Source: Armigeres subalbatus (lineage: Eukaryota > Arthropoda > Insecta > Diptera > Culicidae). Taken from it: a stretch of 64,000 bases of DNA. The notes under the pieces are model-generated. The model had not been told where the DNA came from. It did not search any database and saw nothing but the letters and a program-made list of their open reading frames with translations. Below are positions 1 to 10,600 of the stretch, piece after piece. A program made the position numbers and the translations under genes. Positions within the stretch are counted from its first letter, which is position 1; each line of letters starts with the position of its first letter. The DNA is taken from the NCBI RefSeq assembly GCF_024139115.2, contig NC_085139.1, positions 104,819,935-104,883,934 on the forward strand, read 5' to 3'.

Positions 1-71
1 TAATAAACTTTTACTCTCGCATGTTGAAATGGTTCATTATTTCATGTTTCACTTAATCAACGAATTGATTT

Positions 72-89
72 GAATGGCCGTTTATGATT
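72..89. repeat. Target-site duplication of the Jockey-like LINE (3' side)
   Basis: An 18-bp direct repeat lies directly beside the poly(A) tail, seen here as poly(T) from position 90. Its partner is at 11550-11567 and differs at one base. Confidence 0.85.
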
Positions 90-319
90 TTTTTTTTTTT
101 TATTTATTTATTCAACTTTCAACTTATCTAATACAATTTGTTTAGTAGCAATCTAAAATCGTGTTACGGATCTCCTTTCAGCGATATCTTAGCATTTTTA
201 TATTTCAGTAATTAAGGATATTATTTTACTGTTTAACATGGAAGGAAAAGTTTAGAATTCAAAAAACCTTCAAAATTATTTAGGAAAAAAAAGAGAAAAG
301 AAAAAGCTTAATTCTACTA

Positions 320-1232
320 TCACATTTCGGCCATCTCTTGTAGATATGGATTTGTAGAGGAGGAACAGCTTTGGTGGAACTTCGGTACCAGTCTTTGAAA
401 CCAGTCGTCTATACGCTCAACTCCAGCAAGCGTATGTAACTCATCCGTTGGGAATAGGAAGTCCAAATCTAGTATCATCTTTAGTAGGCGATTTTGCTTG
501 ACTTGTAATTTATTGCGGTGAGTTTGAGCACAGTTGTACCAGGCAGGGAAGCCATACGCAACCGTAGGCCGGAAGATGGTTTTGTATAGCAATAACTTGA
601 TGCTGGGATTCAGGCGAGACCGTCTTTTCACGAGCGGGTATAGAGTTCTCGTTAGTTTGTCGCATTTTTTTATACATGACGCCACGTGACAACCAAAGTT
701 TAGCTTTTTATCCAGAATCACACCAAGGTAGCCAACAGTTGAAGACCATGGAATTTCAACACCGTTGCAATATACTTGGCTCTGCGGTAAGTATTTCGGG
801 CTTCGACGACGTGTAAAGAAGATCGCCTGAAATTTGGCAGGATTGGCTTTAACTTTCCATCTCTCTTGGTGCTTCTGAATCGAGTCGTGTGCTTCTTGAA
901 GTTTGTCGATCACAACATTTGGGTCGCGATGTGAAGCAATGAATCCAGTGTCGTCCGCAAACAGGTAATACTGTACCCCGTCAACTTTGACGATATCGGC
1001 GGAGAAAATGTTGTATAAGGTTGGGCTTAGCACAGAACCTTGGGGAACTCCAAAAGGTATTCCTACTGGGTCTGATGTACAACCGTTTACCGAGACTTGG
1101 AAAGTTCGGCCCGTCAAAAAACTACACACAATTTTAAGAATTAGCATAGGAAAATTTCCGAGTAGCATTTTGTGCAGTATCGCTTCGTGCCAGACCGAGT
1201 CATATGCTTTCTCTACGTCGAGCAGGGTTAAC
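320..1232 (-). pseudogene. Jockey-like ORF2, reverse transcriptase part (N-terminal fingers deleted)
   Basis: This open stretch encodes the catalytic half of a LINE reverse transcriptase. It starts at motif A (LLDVEKAYDSVWH, near 1210-1232), followed by motif B (GVPQGSVLSPTLYN) and the catalytic FADD motif (about residue 70 counted from the methionine at 1168), then a thumb and C-terminal region ending in a stop at 320. The usual fingers region between the endonuclease and motif A is missing. The frame also differs from that of the endonuclease part at 1228-2412. This indicates an internal deletion with a junction near 1228-1250. The enzyme cannot be functional. Confidence 0.88.
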
Positions 1233-2412
1233 CCAGAAGATTTCCCCCGTTGGAAATTTCTTTCTTCTTACAGGTATTTTTCATTGCTTTGGTGATGCGC
1301 CAAATGTTGATATCGCCACGAGACATTGATCCTAACGATTCTTCAAATTTGTTGAAGCGGGCATCCGCGCAATCATTGCGGATACGGTTTGACAGTGATG
1401 CAACGATTTCTTTCAGTAGAGGATCCCTAGTCCGCATCCACTGTCGCCGGCGTCGGTTTCGTAGTTGGATCAGTAATTTAGTTTCTTCAGGGATGCAAGC
1501 TGTTTTGTAGGGGCGAACATTCGTTTGTGGTACCGCCGCTGACTCTGCCTCCAAGAGTGCATCTTTGAAATAAACAAGAGCAGCATCAATGCCATTTGCG
1601 TCCAGAATGTCGGCAACCACCGGGTCATTGGGATTCAACTTGTTACTAGCTATTCTTTGAAAAATTTGCCAGTCGGCGCGAGCGTAACAACCAACAGTGT
1701 TTGTGTGTGCCGCAGCCACGTCTGTGAGGTCGATTTCAAAGGTAACGGGCAAATGGTCCGAAGAGAGTTCATTCAGGACGATTGGTTTACTCATGTCGAT
1801 AATGTTGTTGGATAAGACGAGGCCCAGCGTGGATGGTTTCCCCCTTCCCGTTGGTTGAAAAGTTGGCGAATCCGGAAAGTTGATATTGAAACTCGAGCGA
1901 GCAGCTTCCTGATACAAAATATTTCCGGCCTTGTTACTTTTAGCGCAGTTCCAGTGGGAATGTCTAGCATTGAAATCACCGACTACGAAGAATGGACCTT
2001 CACGAGACACCATGGAGTGAATGTCCCGACGAAATTGAGACCAGTTTGAGCACCGCCGTGCACCAGCAAAATATGCGGCGATGATGCATATCTCACTTCC
2101 TCCATCCATTGAGATCAATATACCGGCAGCTTCGATCAGTTTCGTCGAAATACCAATTTGTTTGAATTGTAATCCCTTTCGTATGGCAAGTAGCACACCA
2201 CCGCCTCTCCCGACATCATCATTAGCGGCCCGGTCGAGCCGAACACAGCAGAAATTTGGGTGATGAAAAGATAGATTAGGTTGTAACCATGTTTCCGTGA
2301 CTACCGCTACGTCGATGTTGTATCGCAGGATAAAGTCGAAAAACTCCATATGCTTATTATGAATGGATCTTCCATTCCAGTTAGCTATACGAAGCGACAG
2401 TCGATTAGCCAT
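1228..2412 (-). pseudogene. Jockey-like ORF2, apurinic-type endonuclease part
   Basis: The 394-residue frame begins MANRLSLRIANWNGRSI, the usual start of a LINE endonuclease, with the first catalytic Asn in ANWNGRS. It continues with ETWL (catalytic Glu), VGDFNARH (Asp and Asn) and SSDHLPV (terminal Asp-His). It ends soon after the linker, where the deletion joins out-of-frame reverse-transcriptase sequence. The start codon lies next to the end of ORF1 (stop at 2405), which fits the short ORF1/ORF2 overlap usual in Jockey elements. In an intact element this domain nicks target DNA for reverse transcription. Confidence 0.88.
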
Positions 2413-3178
2413 TATAAACGTACTTCATAATAAGCTCAGAGAGAGCTAAAAATTGTTGCTCCTTGTTTCGGCAGCTTTGCAAACGCCGGAACAAATCCTT
2501 TGCTAGGCAAAGGAATTCGGTGACGGTGAATAGGTTCGGATCTTGCACATCTGTTCTCTGGGAACTCGCACCTTGCACAACTTGGGAGAAGGTGAGTCGG
2601 TCGGTTACGCACGTGATGTTTTGTTGCCCTTGAACAATAGGAGCATTCCTAGGATGCCTTGGCATCGCAGCCGACGTACGCGGGAGATAAATGTGGATTT
2701 TTTTTGGAAAGACGCCGTCGGTTCTCTTCTTGCTGCTTTATGTAATTCGTGCGGCTAGGGCAGCCGCGATAATTGGCAGTATGGTTACCGCTGCAGTTGG
2801 CACATCGAATTTCGCTACGTGTGGCAACGGCGTCGTTTAAGTTGGCCTTAGCCGGAAGCTTACATTTGTCGGTAAAATGTTTCTCGCCACACTTGATACA
2901 AAGGGGAGAGACGTTACAGTATCGCATTCCATGCCCGAATTGTTGACAACGGTGGCATTGTACTGCGTCATCGGATTTCCTGACAAAGTATCTCCATTTA
3001 ACCACCGTGTTGAACAATGCCTTGATTGCTTGCAATTCCGATAGCTTTACGGAGCCTTTCTCGAAGTAGAGCAGGTACAGCACACTTTCTATAGCTCCAA
3101 CATTTTTCCGTGAAAAAATTTTGATCTCCGCCGGGTTGATTCCTTTGCAATTAATTTCATCCTTCAGCTCAGCTATGT
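2405..3178 (-). pseudogene. Jockey-like ORF1, C-terminal part with zinc knuckles
   Basis: This is the gag-like nucleic-acid-binding protein of the LINE. From 3178 downward it is open and contains CCHC-type knuckles (CHRCQQFGHGMRYC, CIKCGEKHFTDKC, CANCSGNHTANYRGC), typical of Jockey and I ORF1 proteins. The frame ends at 2649. The last segment (to the stop at 2405) continues in another frame, so a single frameshift lies at about 2650-2665. The upstream end is cut by the copia insertion at 3179. The protein would coat element RNA. Confidence 0.85.
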
Positions 3179-3333
3179 TGTAATCAAGTTAACATTTGAA
3201 CAATCAAGATACCCTAGCTACACCCTGTCCCTAGTTACTAGAACTTGTTATTTTTCACAAACAGTTATATTACAATAAACCTCAGTTGAAGCTAGACGCA
3301 TTTTGACTCTTCTATCAATTCGGTATCCCAAGA
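3179..3333 (+). repeat. Copia 5' LTR
   Basis: This is a 155-bp direct repeat identical to 7253-7407. It begins TG and is preceded by tatgt. It should carry the element promoter; I did not identify individual promoter motifs. Confidence 0.95.
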
Positions 3334-3337
3334 GGTT

Positions 3338-6300
3338 ATGGGCTCCACCAGTAAAGATTCGGTGCACGGAATTCCTCAATTTCACGGAGGACCAGATTGG
3401 AGCTTTCGTGTACGAATGTATCTGGACGCTATGGGAGTGAAGAATACCCTGACGGAAGATGCCCCAGACGTGGCGGCGGAAAAAGCGAAGTTCGACGAGG
3501 CGGACAAAAAGGCCAAATCTATTATTATCAGTTTCCTGGGAGATGATTGTCTCGAAATTGTCCGTGAAAAACAAACGGCGAAGCAGATGTGGAAGGCTCT
3601 GGAAAACTCGTTTGCCAAGAAATCACTAGCGACGCAGAATCTGATCCGAAAGCAACTTGGGCGTTTGAAGATGAAGGAAGGTGAATCAATGCGAAATCAT
3701 TTGGTGTGTTTCGACGACCTTATTCGACAACTACGGGTGGCTGGAGCGGAACTAAAGGAGCCTGACATGATGGTTACATTGTTCAGGACGCTTCCAGAAT
3801 CATACGACCCACTGATAACAGCCCTGGAAAATCTCGGTGATGATGATCTGACGCTAGATGTGGTGAAGCAACGGCTTTTGGGTGAAGAGGTGAAGCAACA
3901 CGATCGCCATCAAGAAGGCACGAACGACAAGTCTACTGCTTTTGCTGGTAATAAGGATCGAGTAAATTCGAAGAAATTCGCAGGCAAGTGCCACCGATGT
4001 GGTAAGAAAGGGCACATGAAGAAGGACTGCCGTCTGAAGGTTCCAAACGAAGCAAACATGGCAACTGGAAGAAAGGGAGTAAGTTTCATGGCCGGTCGCA
4101 CAGGAGGACGTCGAAGCGGTGAAGAACGGTTAGTTTTCAAGCTTGACTCCGGATCAAGCGATCACCTGGTGAACAACGCTGCAGTGTTCTCATCGTTGTG
4201 CAAATTGTCCAGACCTGTCTTTATCAACGTTGCTAAAGATGGCCAAACTTTGGAAGCACGAAAGAAGGGTGTCATCGAAGGATTGAGCAACAAAGGAATT
4301 CCCATGAAGATCAACGACGTTTTGTTTATACCGGATCTGCGAGATAACCTGATGTCAGTTAAGAAACTAGCCAAGGCAGGAATCTCGGTACTATTCTGCG
4401 GTAATCAAGCTACTTTGCGGAAGGATGACACGATCGTTGCAACGGCATATCTTAAAGGAAGTCTGTATGAACTAGATGTTGAAGTTAAAAACTCCTATGC
4501 GAATTCATGTCAAGCTGAAGCGAGTGATTTGTGGCATCGCAGGCTGGGCCATCTCAACCATCAAGCAATTTCAACAATGGTGCAACAAGGCATGGTGAAC
4601 GGTATAAATTCAAAATCAGAGAAGACAGGAATCTGCGAACCGTGTGTGCAGGGCAAGCAATGCCGTGAGCCCTTTCATGGAACTCGTCAACGCGCGACTA
4701 GAGTCTTGGAAAGGATTCATTCGGACGTTTGCGGTCCGATCGATCCCCCTGCGTGGGATGGTTCACGCTATTTCGTATCTTTCATCGATGACTATAGTCA
4801 TTTCTCGATGATATATCTGATAAAGAAAAAGTCGCAAGTTTTCGAAAAATTTCGTGAATATGAAGCTATGGTAACTGCAGCATTCGACAAGAAAATTTCA
4901 AAGCTCACGGTGGATCAAGGCACAGAATACGGCTCGAACGAACAGAAAAAGTGGTACAAGACGAAGGGTATCCAAATCGAAACTACGGTTGCATATACCC
5001 CACAACAGAACGGGGTGGCAGAGCGGTTCAACCGAACGCTCATCGAAAAAGTCCGCGCAATGCTCCTAGATTCCCGAATGCCGAAAAATATGTGGTGCGA
5101 AGCTGCGTTGACTGGTGTCTACCTACTTGACCGAAGTCCAACGGCAGCTCTTCCAGTGAAATCGACCCCTGCGGAGGTGTGGATAGGAGTGAAGCCCAAT
5201 CTGGAGAAACTGCGTATTTTCGGTTGCTGTGCGTTTGCCTGGATACCAGGCCAACAGCGGAAGAAACTGGACGCTAAAAGTTTTGAAGTAGTCATGGTAG
5301 GATACGCGCCGAACGGCTATCGGCTTTGGGATCGAACCCGACAGAAGATTATTATTGCTCGAGACGTAAAGTTTGACGAAGCTCGTTTTCCGTATAAATT
5401 AAACGGTGAGTCAACGAACCAATCACCGTTAATCGTCCCGTATTCCTACGGAAAAGAGGGGGATAAAGAACCCGTAATCGAACTTGAAATGCCAACGATG
5501 ATGAGACAGCAGACAGACCATGCAGATGAATCCAATGACGAAGAAGAGCAGGAGTGCGAGGGCCAGTTAGACAACGTGAATGAAGAAGAGGACGAACGAA
5601 CAGCACCGGCGCTCCCTTCGCAAATAGAAAACCACGAGTCCGAAGGACAAACGTTGGTGAGGCGCAGCGAACGGGAGCGCACGTTACCTGGTAAGCTACT
5701 AGATTATTTCGTTGGTTACGGAGCAATTTCTGGTGTTCCTTTGTCTCCAGATGTTCCTGATATGTTTGGTCAGATTGCCCTTCGAGATGACAGAGACAAT
5801 TGGATGCGTGCTGTAGCGAGCGAATTGGAGTCTTTGGAGAAAAATAAAGTCTGGGAATTGACGACCTGCCCGAAAAATATTAAGCCACTCAAATCCAAGT
5901 GGGTGTTCCGGCTGAAGGAAAATGAAAATGGTCAACCGGTTCGCTATAAGGCCCGCCTTGTAGCAAAGGGGTTTCTCCAGAAGCAAGGCCAGGATTACGA
6001 CGAGACCTACGCGCCTGTGGCCAGATTGGCCACTATTCGAACCGTTATGGCAGTTGGTGTGCATCGGCAATACTATTTTCATCAAATGGATGTGTGCACA
6101 GCATTTCTGCACGGTCGCTTGAAGGAAACCATCTACATGGAAGTCCCGGATGGCGTGTCAGCGCAACCTGGTCAAGTCTGCCGATTGCTGAAATCCCTGT
6201 ATGGGTTGAAACAGTCGCCAAGGTGTTGGAACGACCGGTTTAACGAGGCAATTTTGAACATGGGTTTCAAAAGGTCAAAACACGACTACTGCTTATACAC

Positions 6301-6802
6301 AAAGCTAGAAGATGGAGACGAACTTGTACTTATCATGTACGTAGACGATCTGATGGTGGCAGGCCGCAATCTGGCGGCGATTATTAAATTGAAGAAGGAC
6401 TTAGCCTCAATGTTTGAGATGTCCGACTGTGGAGAGCTACGACACTTCCTAGGAATGAAGATCGAGTACAACCACGAAGATGGACAGCTGCAGTTATCTC
6501 AAGATGCAAGCATTGATAAGCTGATAACCCGTTTCGGAATGTCCGAATGTAATCCAGCGCGAACCCCGATGGAGAAAGGCCTGGTGTTAAAACGTGAAGG
6601 AGAAAATATCAACCAACCGTACCGGGAATTACTCGGTTCACTAATGTACGTTATGCTTAGTGTTCGACCGGATATATGCTATCCCGTTGGTTACCTGGGC
6701 AGGTTCCAACAACAGCCGTCTACCGAGCATTGGCAAGCTCTAAAGCGAATCGTTCGCTACTTGCAAGGCACAAAGAAATTGATGTTGCAGGTCAATTTGT
6801 AG
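3338..6802 (+). CDS. Copia Gag-Pol polyprotein (lacks RNase H because of a frameshift)
   Basis: The 1154-residue frame starts at an ATG overlapping the primer-binding region. Domains in order: copia-type Gag; CCHC zinc knuckle (CHRCGKKGHMKKDC, about residues 218-231); aspartic protease with LDSGSSDHL (Asp about 270); GAG-pre-integrase with LWHRRLGHL; integrase core with DDE residues near 463 (IHSDVCG), 526 (VDQGTEYG) and 562 (QQNGVAERFN); reverse transcriptase with MDVCTAFLHG and catalytic YVDD at about 1001-1004. The frame stops at 6802, just before RNase H, because one base has been gained or lost near 6780-6800. In copia elements the polyprotein is cleaved by its own protease. The order protease-integrase-RT separates it from gypsy and BEL. 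Confidence 0.93.
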   Translation: MGSTSKDSVHGIPQFHGGPDWSFRVRMYLDAMGVKNTLTEDAPDVAAEKAKFDEADKKAKSIIISFLGDDCLEIVREKQTAKQMWKALENSFAKKSLATQNLIRKQLGRLKMKEGESMRNHLVCFDDLIRQLRVAGAELKEPDMMVTLFRTLPESYDPLITALENLGDDDLTLDVVKQRLLGEEVKQHDRHQEGTNDKSTAFAGNKDRVNSKKFAGKCHRCGKKGHMKKDCRLKVPNEANMATGRKGVSFMAGRTGGRRSGEERLVFKLDSGSSDHLVNNAAVFSSLCKLSRPVFINVAKDGQTLEARKKGVIEGLSNKGIPMKINDVLFIPDLRDNLMSVKKLAKAGISVLFCGNQATLRKDDTIVATAYLKGSLYELDVEVKNSYANSCQAEASDLWHRRLGHLNHQAISTMVQQGMVNGINSKSEKTGICEPCVQGKQCREPFHGTRQRATRVLERIHSDVCGPIDPPAWDGSRYFVSFIDDYSHFSMIYLIKKKSQVFEKFREYEAMVTAAFDKKISKLTVDQGTEYGSNEQKKWYKTKGIQIETTVAYTPQQNGVAERFNRTLIEKVRAMLLDSRMPKNMWCEAALTGVYLLDRSPTAALPVKSTPAEVWIGVKPNLEKLRIFGCCAFAWIPGQQRKKLDAKSFEVVMVGYAPNGYRLWDRTRQKIIIARDVKFDEARFPYKLNGESTNQSPLIVPYSYGKEGDKEPVIELEMPTMMRQQTDHADESNDEEEQECEGQLDNVNEEEDERTAPALPSQIENHESEGQTLVRRSERERTLPGKLLDYFVGYGAISGVPLSPDVPDMFGQIALRDDRDNWMRAVASELESLEKNKVWELTTCPKNIKPLKSKWVFRLKENENGQPVRYKARLVAKGFLQKQGQDYDETYAPVARLATIRTVMAVGVHRQYYFHQMDVCTAFLHGRLKETIYMEVPDGVSAQPGQVCRLLKSLYGLKQSPRCWNDRFNEAILNMGFKRSKHDYCLYTKLEDGDELVLIMYVDDLMVAGRNLAAIIKLKKDLASMFEMSDCGELRHFLGMKIEYNHEDGQLQLSQDASIDKLITRFGMSECNPARTPMEKGLVLKREGENINQPYRELLGSLMYVMLSVRPDICYPVGYLGRFQQQPSTEHWQALKRIVRYLQGTKKLMLQVNL

Positions 6803-7245
6803 ATGCAGACTAGGCTTCCGACACTGAAGATAGGAAATCCATCAGCGGATATATTTTTCAAGTGTTTGGGTGTACGGTAGCCTGGTGCAGTAAAAAGCAG
6901 ACCACTGTCGCCACTTCGTCTAGCGAGGCGGAGTACGTTGCACTCAGTGCAGCAGTTGCAGAATCCTTATGGCTGCAAGGAATACTTGAAGATCTTCAAC
7001 AATCGTCCAGACCCATTACAATTTATGAAGATAACAGAAGTTGCATTTGTATGGCGAAAAATCTGGAGACGAAGCGCACAAAACACATAGACATTAAGCA
7101 TCACTTTGTGCGCGATCATGTGGCCTCAGGGACTTTAAAGATTGAACCAATTAGGACTCAAGACCAAGTTGCGGATATTTTTACAAAGGCGCTGGAGTTC
7201 AACAGATTCAAGACCCTGAGAACAGAACTAGGATTATCCGATTGA
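6803..7245 (+). pseudogene. Copia RNase H domain, out of frame and with a nonsense codon
   Basis: From 6862 an open stretch encodes the copia RNase H: VAWCSKKQTTVATSSSEAEYVALS (catalytic Glu in SEAEY), then IYEDNRSCICMAK (Asp) and KHIDIKHHFVRD. It is in a different frame from the main polyprotein. Within its own frame a TAG at 6811-6813 falls where copia RNase H usually has tryptophan. Two independent lesions thus separate this domain from Gag-Pol. The stop at 7245 directly precedes the purine tract and 3' LTR. Confidence 0.85.
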
Positions 7246-7252
7246 GCGGGGG

Positions 7253-7407
7253 TGTAATCAAGTTAACATTTGAACAATCAAGATACCCTAGCTACACCCT
7301 GTCCCTAGTTACTAGAACTTGTTATTTTTCACAAACAGTTATATTACAATAAACCTCAGTTGAAGCTAGACGCATTTTGACTCTTCTATCAATTCGGTAT
7401 CCCAAGA
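7253..7407 (+). repeat. Copia 3' LTR
   Basis: This 155-bp LTR is identical to the left copy, preceded by the purine tract gagcggggg and followed by the target duplication tatgt. Confidence 0.95.
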
Positions 7408-7639
7408 TATGTCGAATAGTGGCAGGCCCGAGAGGATGAAACGCGCTTGCTGCTTATGCGAAGGAGTGAATGTGAAAAACTCCGTATGTGTATCACGTAG
7501 CACTTTGATTGCAGAATCGAAGATAGATTCATCTGCTGCAGTGAGTTGCGTCCCGGATTTCACCACTTTCACCTGATAGCCGGTTTGCGGAACACTACCT
7601 AGGTTCAGTAGCTCACGAATGTGTTTCGTGCCCTTGTTT
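7408..7639 (-). pseudogene. Jockey-like ORF1, middle segment
   Basis: This short island lies between the copia element (ends 7407) and the RTE element (starts 7640). It encodes gag-like sequence (KHIRELLNLGSVPQ, then TPSHKQQARFILSGLPLFDIS). Its reading phase matches ORF1 on both sides once each insert and one copy of its target duplication are discounted. That shows both elements landed in the same ORF1. Confidence 0.85.
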
Positions 7640-10600
7640 CATTCATTTATTTAGTTAACATCTAAACAGATAACACTGAATCAACAATTTGACGCCACAA
7701 TGCACGGTTCGAGGCCGCATCTCTCCATCCTCGGATACGCCCCACGCTCGCCAAGTCGTTCTGCACCTGGTCTGCCCATCTCGCTCGCTGCGCTCCACGC
7801 CGTCTCGTACCTGCCGGATCGGAAGCGAACACCATCTTTGCAGGGTTGCTGTCCGGCATTCTTGCAACATGTCCTGCCCATCGTACCCTTCCGGCTTTAG
7901 CCACCTTCTGGATACTGGGTTCGCCGTAGAGTTGGGCGAGCTCATGGTTCATTCTTCGCCGCCACACACCGTCTTCTTGCACACCGCCAAAGATGGTCCT
8001 AAGCACCCGTCTCTCGAATACTCCGAGTGCTTGCAAGTCCTCCTCGAGCATTGTCCATGTTTCATGTCCGTAGAGGACTACCGGTCTTATTAACGTCTTG
8101 TACATGACACATTTGGTGCGGTGGCGCATCTTTTTCGACCGCAGTTTCTTCTGGAGCCCGTAGTAGGCCCGACTTCCACAGATGATGCGCCTTCGTATTT
8201 CACGACTAACGTTGTTGTCAGCCGTTAGCAAGGATCCGAGGTAGACGAATTCCTCGACCACCTCGAAGGTATCCCCGTCTATCGTAACACTGCTTCCCAG
8301 GCGGGCCCTGTCGCGCTCGGTTCCGCCCACAAGCATGTACTTTGTCTTTGACGCATTCACCACCAGTCCAACTTTTGTTGCTTCACGTTTCAGGCGGGTG
8401 TACAGTTCTGCCACCTTTGCAAATGTTCGGCCGACAATGTCCATGTCATCCGCGAAGCAAATAAATTGACTGGATCTGTTGAAAATCGTACCCCGGCTGT
8501 TACACCCGGCTCTCCGCATGACACCTTCTAGCGCAATGTTGAACAACAGGCACGAAAGTCCATCACCTTGTCTTAGTCCCCGGCGCGATTCGAACGAACT
8601 GGAGTGTTCGCCCGAAATCTTCACACAGTTTTGCACACCATCCACCGTTGCTTTGATCAGTCTGGTAAGCTTCCCAGGGAAGCTGTTCTCGTCCATAATT
8701 TTCCATAGCTCTACGCGGTCTATACTGTCGTATGCCGCCTTGAAATCAACGAACAGATGGTGCGTTGGGACCTGGTATTCACGGCATTTTTGAAGGATTT
8801 GCCGTACAGTAAAGATCTGGTCCGTTGTCGAGCGGCCGTCAACGAAGCCGGCTTGATAACTTCCCACGAACTCGTTCACTAATGGTGACAGACGACGGAA
8901 GATGATCTGGGATATCACTTTGTAGGCGGCATTAAGGATGGTGATCGCTCGAAAGTTCTCACACTCCAGTTTGTCGCCTTTCTTGTAGATGGGGCATATA
9001 ACCCCTTCCTTCCACTCCTCCGGTAGCTGTTCGGTTTCCCAGATTCTGACTATCAGTTTGTGCAGGCAAGTGGCCAGCTTTTCCGGGCCCATCTTGATGA
9101 GCTCAGCTCCGATACCATCCTTACCAGCTGATTTATTGGTCTTTAGCTGTTGAATGGCATCCTTAACTTCCCTCAAGGTGGGGGCTGGTTGGCTTCCATC
9201 GTCCGCTGAACTGACGTAGTCATCTCCTCCGCTGCCTTGACTTTCACTGCCTGTACTCTCAGCGCCATTCAGATGTTCCTCGTAGTGCTGCTTCCACCTT
9301 TCGATCACCACACGTTCGTCCGTCAAGATGCTCCCATCCTTATCCCGGCACATTTCGGCTCGCGGCACGAAGCCTTTGCGGGATGCGTTGAGCTTCTGAT
9401 AGAACTTGCGTGTATCTTGAGAACGGCACAGCTGTTCCATCTCCTCGCACTCCGCTTCTTCCAGGCGGCGTTTCTTCTCCTGAAAAAGGCGGGTCTGCTG
9501 TCTCCGCTTCCGTCTATAACGTTCCACGTTCTGCCGGGTACCTTGCTGCAGCGCAACCGCCCGCGCTGCGTCCTTCTCCTCCAGAATCTGTCTGCACTCT
9601 TCGTCGAACCAATCGTTCCGTCGACTTCGACCCATATACCCGACGTTGTTCTCCGCTGCGTCGTTAATGGCTGCTTTAACTGTACTCCAGCAGTCCTCAA
9701 GAGGGGCCCCATCGAGCTCACCCTCTTCCGGCAACGCTGCCTCGAGATGCTGCGCGTATGCAGTGGCGACATCAGGTTGCTTCAGTCGCTCTAGGTCGTA
9801 CCGCGGCGGTCGTCGGTACCGAACATTGTTGATGACGGATAGTTTTGGGCGCAGTTTAACCATCACCAGATAGTGGTCAGAGTCGATGTTAGCGCCACGA
9901 TATGTCCTGACGTCGATAATGTCGGAGAAGTGCCGTCCATCAATCAGAACGTGGTCGATTTGTGATTCTGTCTGCAGTGGTGATCTCCAGGTGTACCGAT
10001 ACGGGAGGCTGTGTTGGAAGTAGGTGCTACGAATGGCCATATTCTTGGAGGCGGCGAAATCAATTAGTCGTAGGCCGTTTTCGTTCGTCAGCCGGTGAGC
10101 GCTGAACTTCCCAATAGTCGGTCTAAACTCCTCCTCTTGGCCAACCTGAGCGTTCAAATCTCCTATGATGATTTTGACGTCGTGTCTTGGGCAGCTGTCG
10201 TACTCACGTTCCAGCTGCGCGTAGAATGCGTCCTTATCATCATCAGTGCTTCCGGAGTGTGGGCTATGGACGTTGATTATGCTGAAGTTGAAGAACCGGC
10301 CTTTGATCCTCAACCTGCACATTCTTTCATTGATCGGCCACCACCCGATCACGCGCCTTTGCATATCGCCCATCACTATGAAAGCTGTTCCCAGCTCGTG
10401 TGTGTTGCCGCAGCTCTGGTAGATGGTATGATTACCTCTAAACGTTCGCACCATTGATCCCTTCCAACAAACCTCCTGCAGCGCTACGATGCCGAATCCA
10501 CGGTCCTTGAGCACATCGGCGAGTATGCGTGTGCTCCCGATGAAGTTGAGAGATTTGCAGTTCCACGAACCGAGTTTCCAATCGCTAGTCCCTTTTCGTC

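Larger units (their letters stand above)
3179..7407 (+). mobile_element. Ty1/copia LTR retrotransposon, recent insertion
   Basis: The 4229-bp element has two 155-bp LTRs that I read as identical, starting TGTAATC and ending CCCAAGA. It is flanked by the 5-bp target duplication tatgt (3174-3178 and 7408-7412). Directly after the left LTR is ggttatgggctcc (3334-3346), a plausible primer-binding site of the kind insect copia elements pair with initiator tRNA-Met. Directly before the right LTR is the purine-rich gagcggggg. It has one long Gag-Pol frame followed by a broken RNase H. It lies inside, and antisense to, ORF1 of the older LINE. Identical LTRs imply very recent insertion, yet the coding region carries a frameshift and a stop. 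Confidence 0.95.

Noticed and set aside
8479..9794. Several long frames on the plus strand over the RTE element (up to 185 codons)
   Set aside because: They are antisense to the clear endonuclease/RT frame and recur as antisense frames in the second RTE copy; no motifs of their own.
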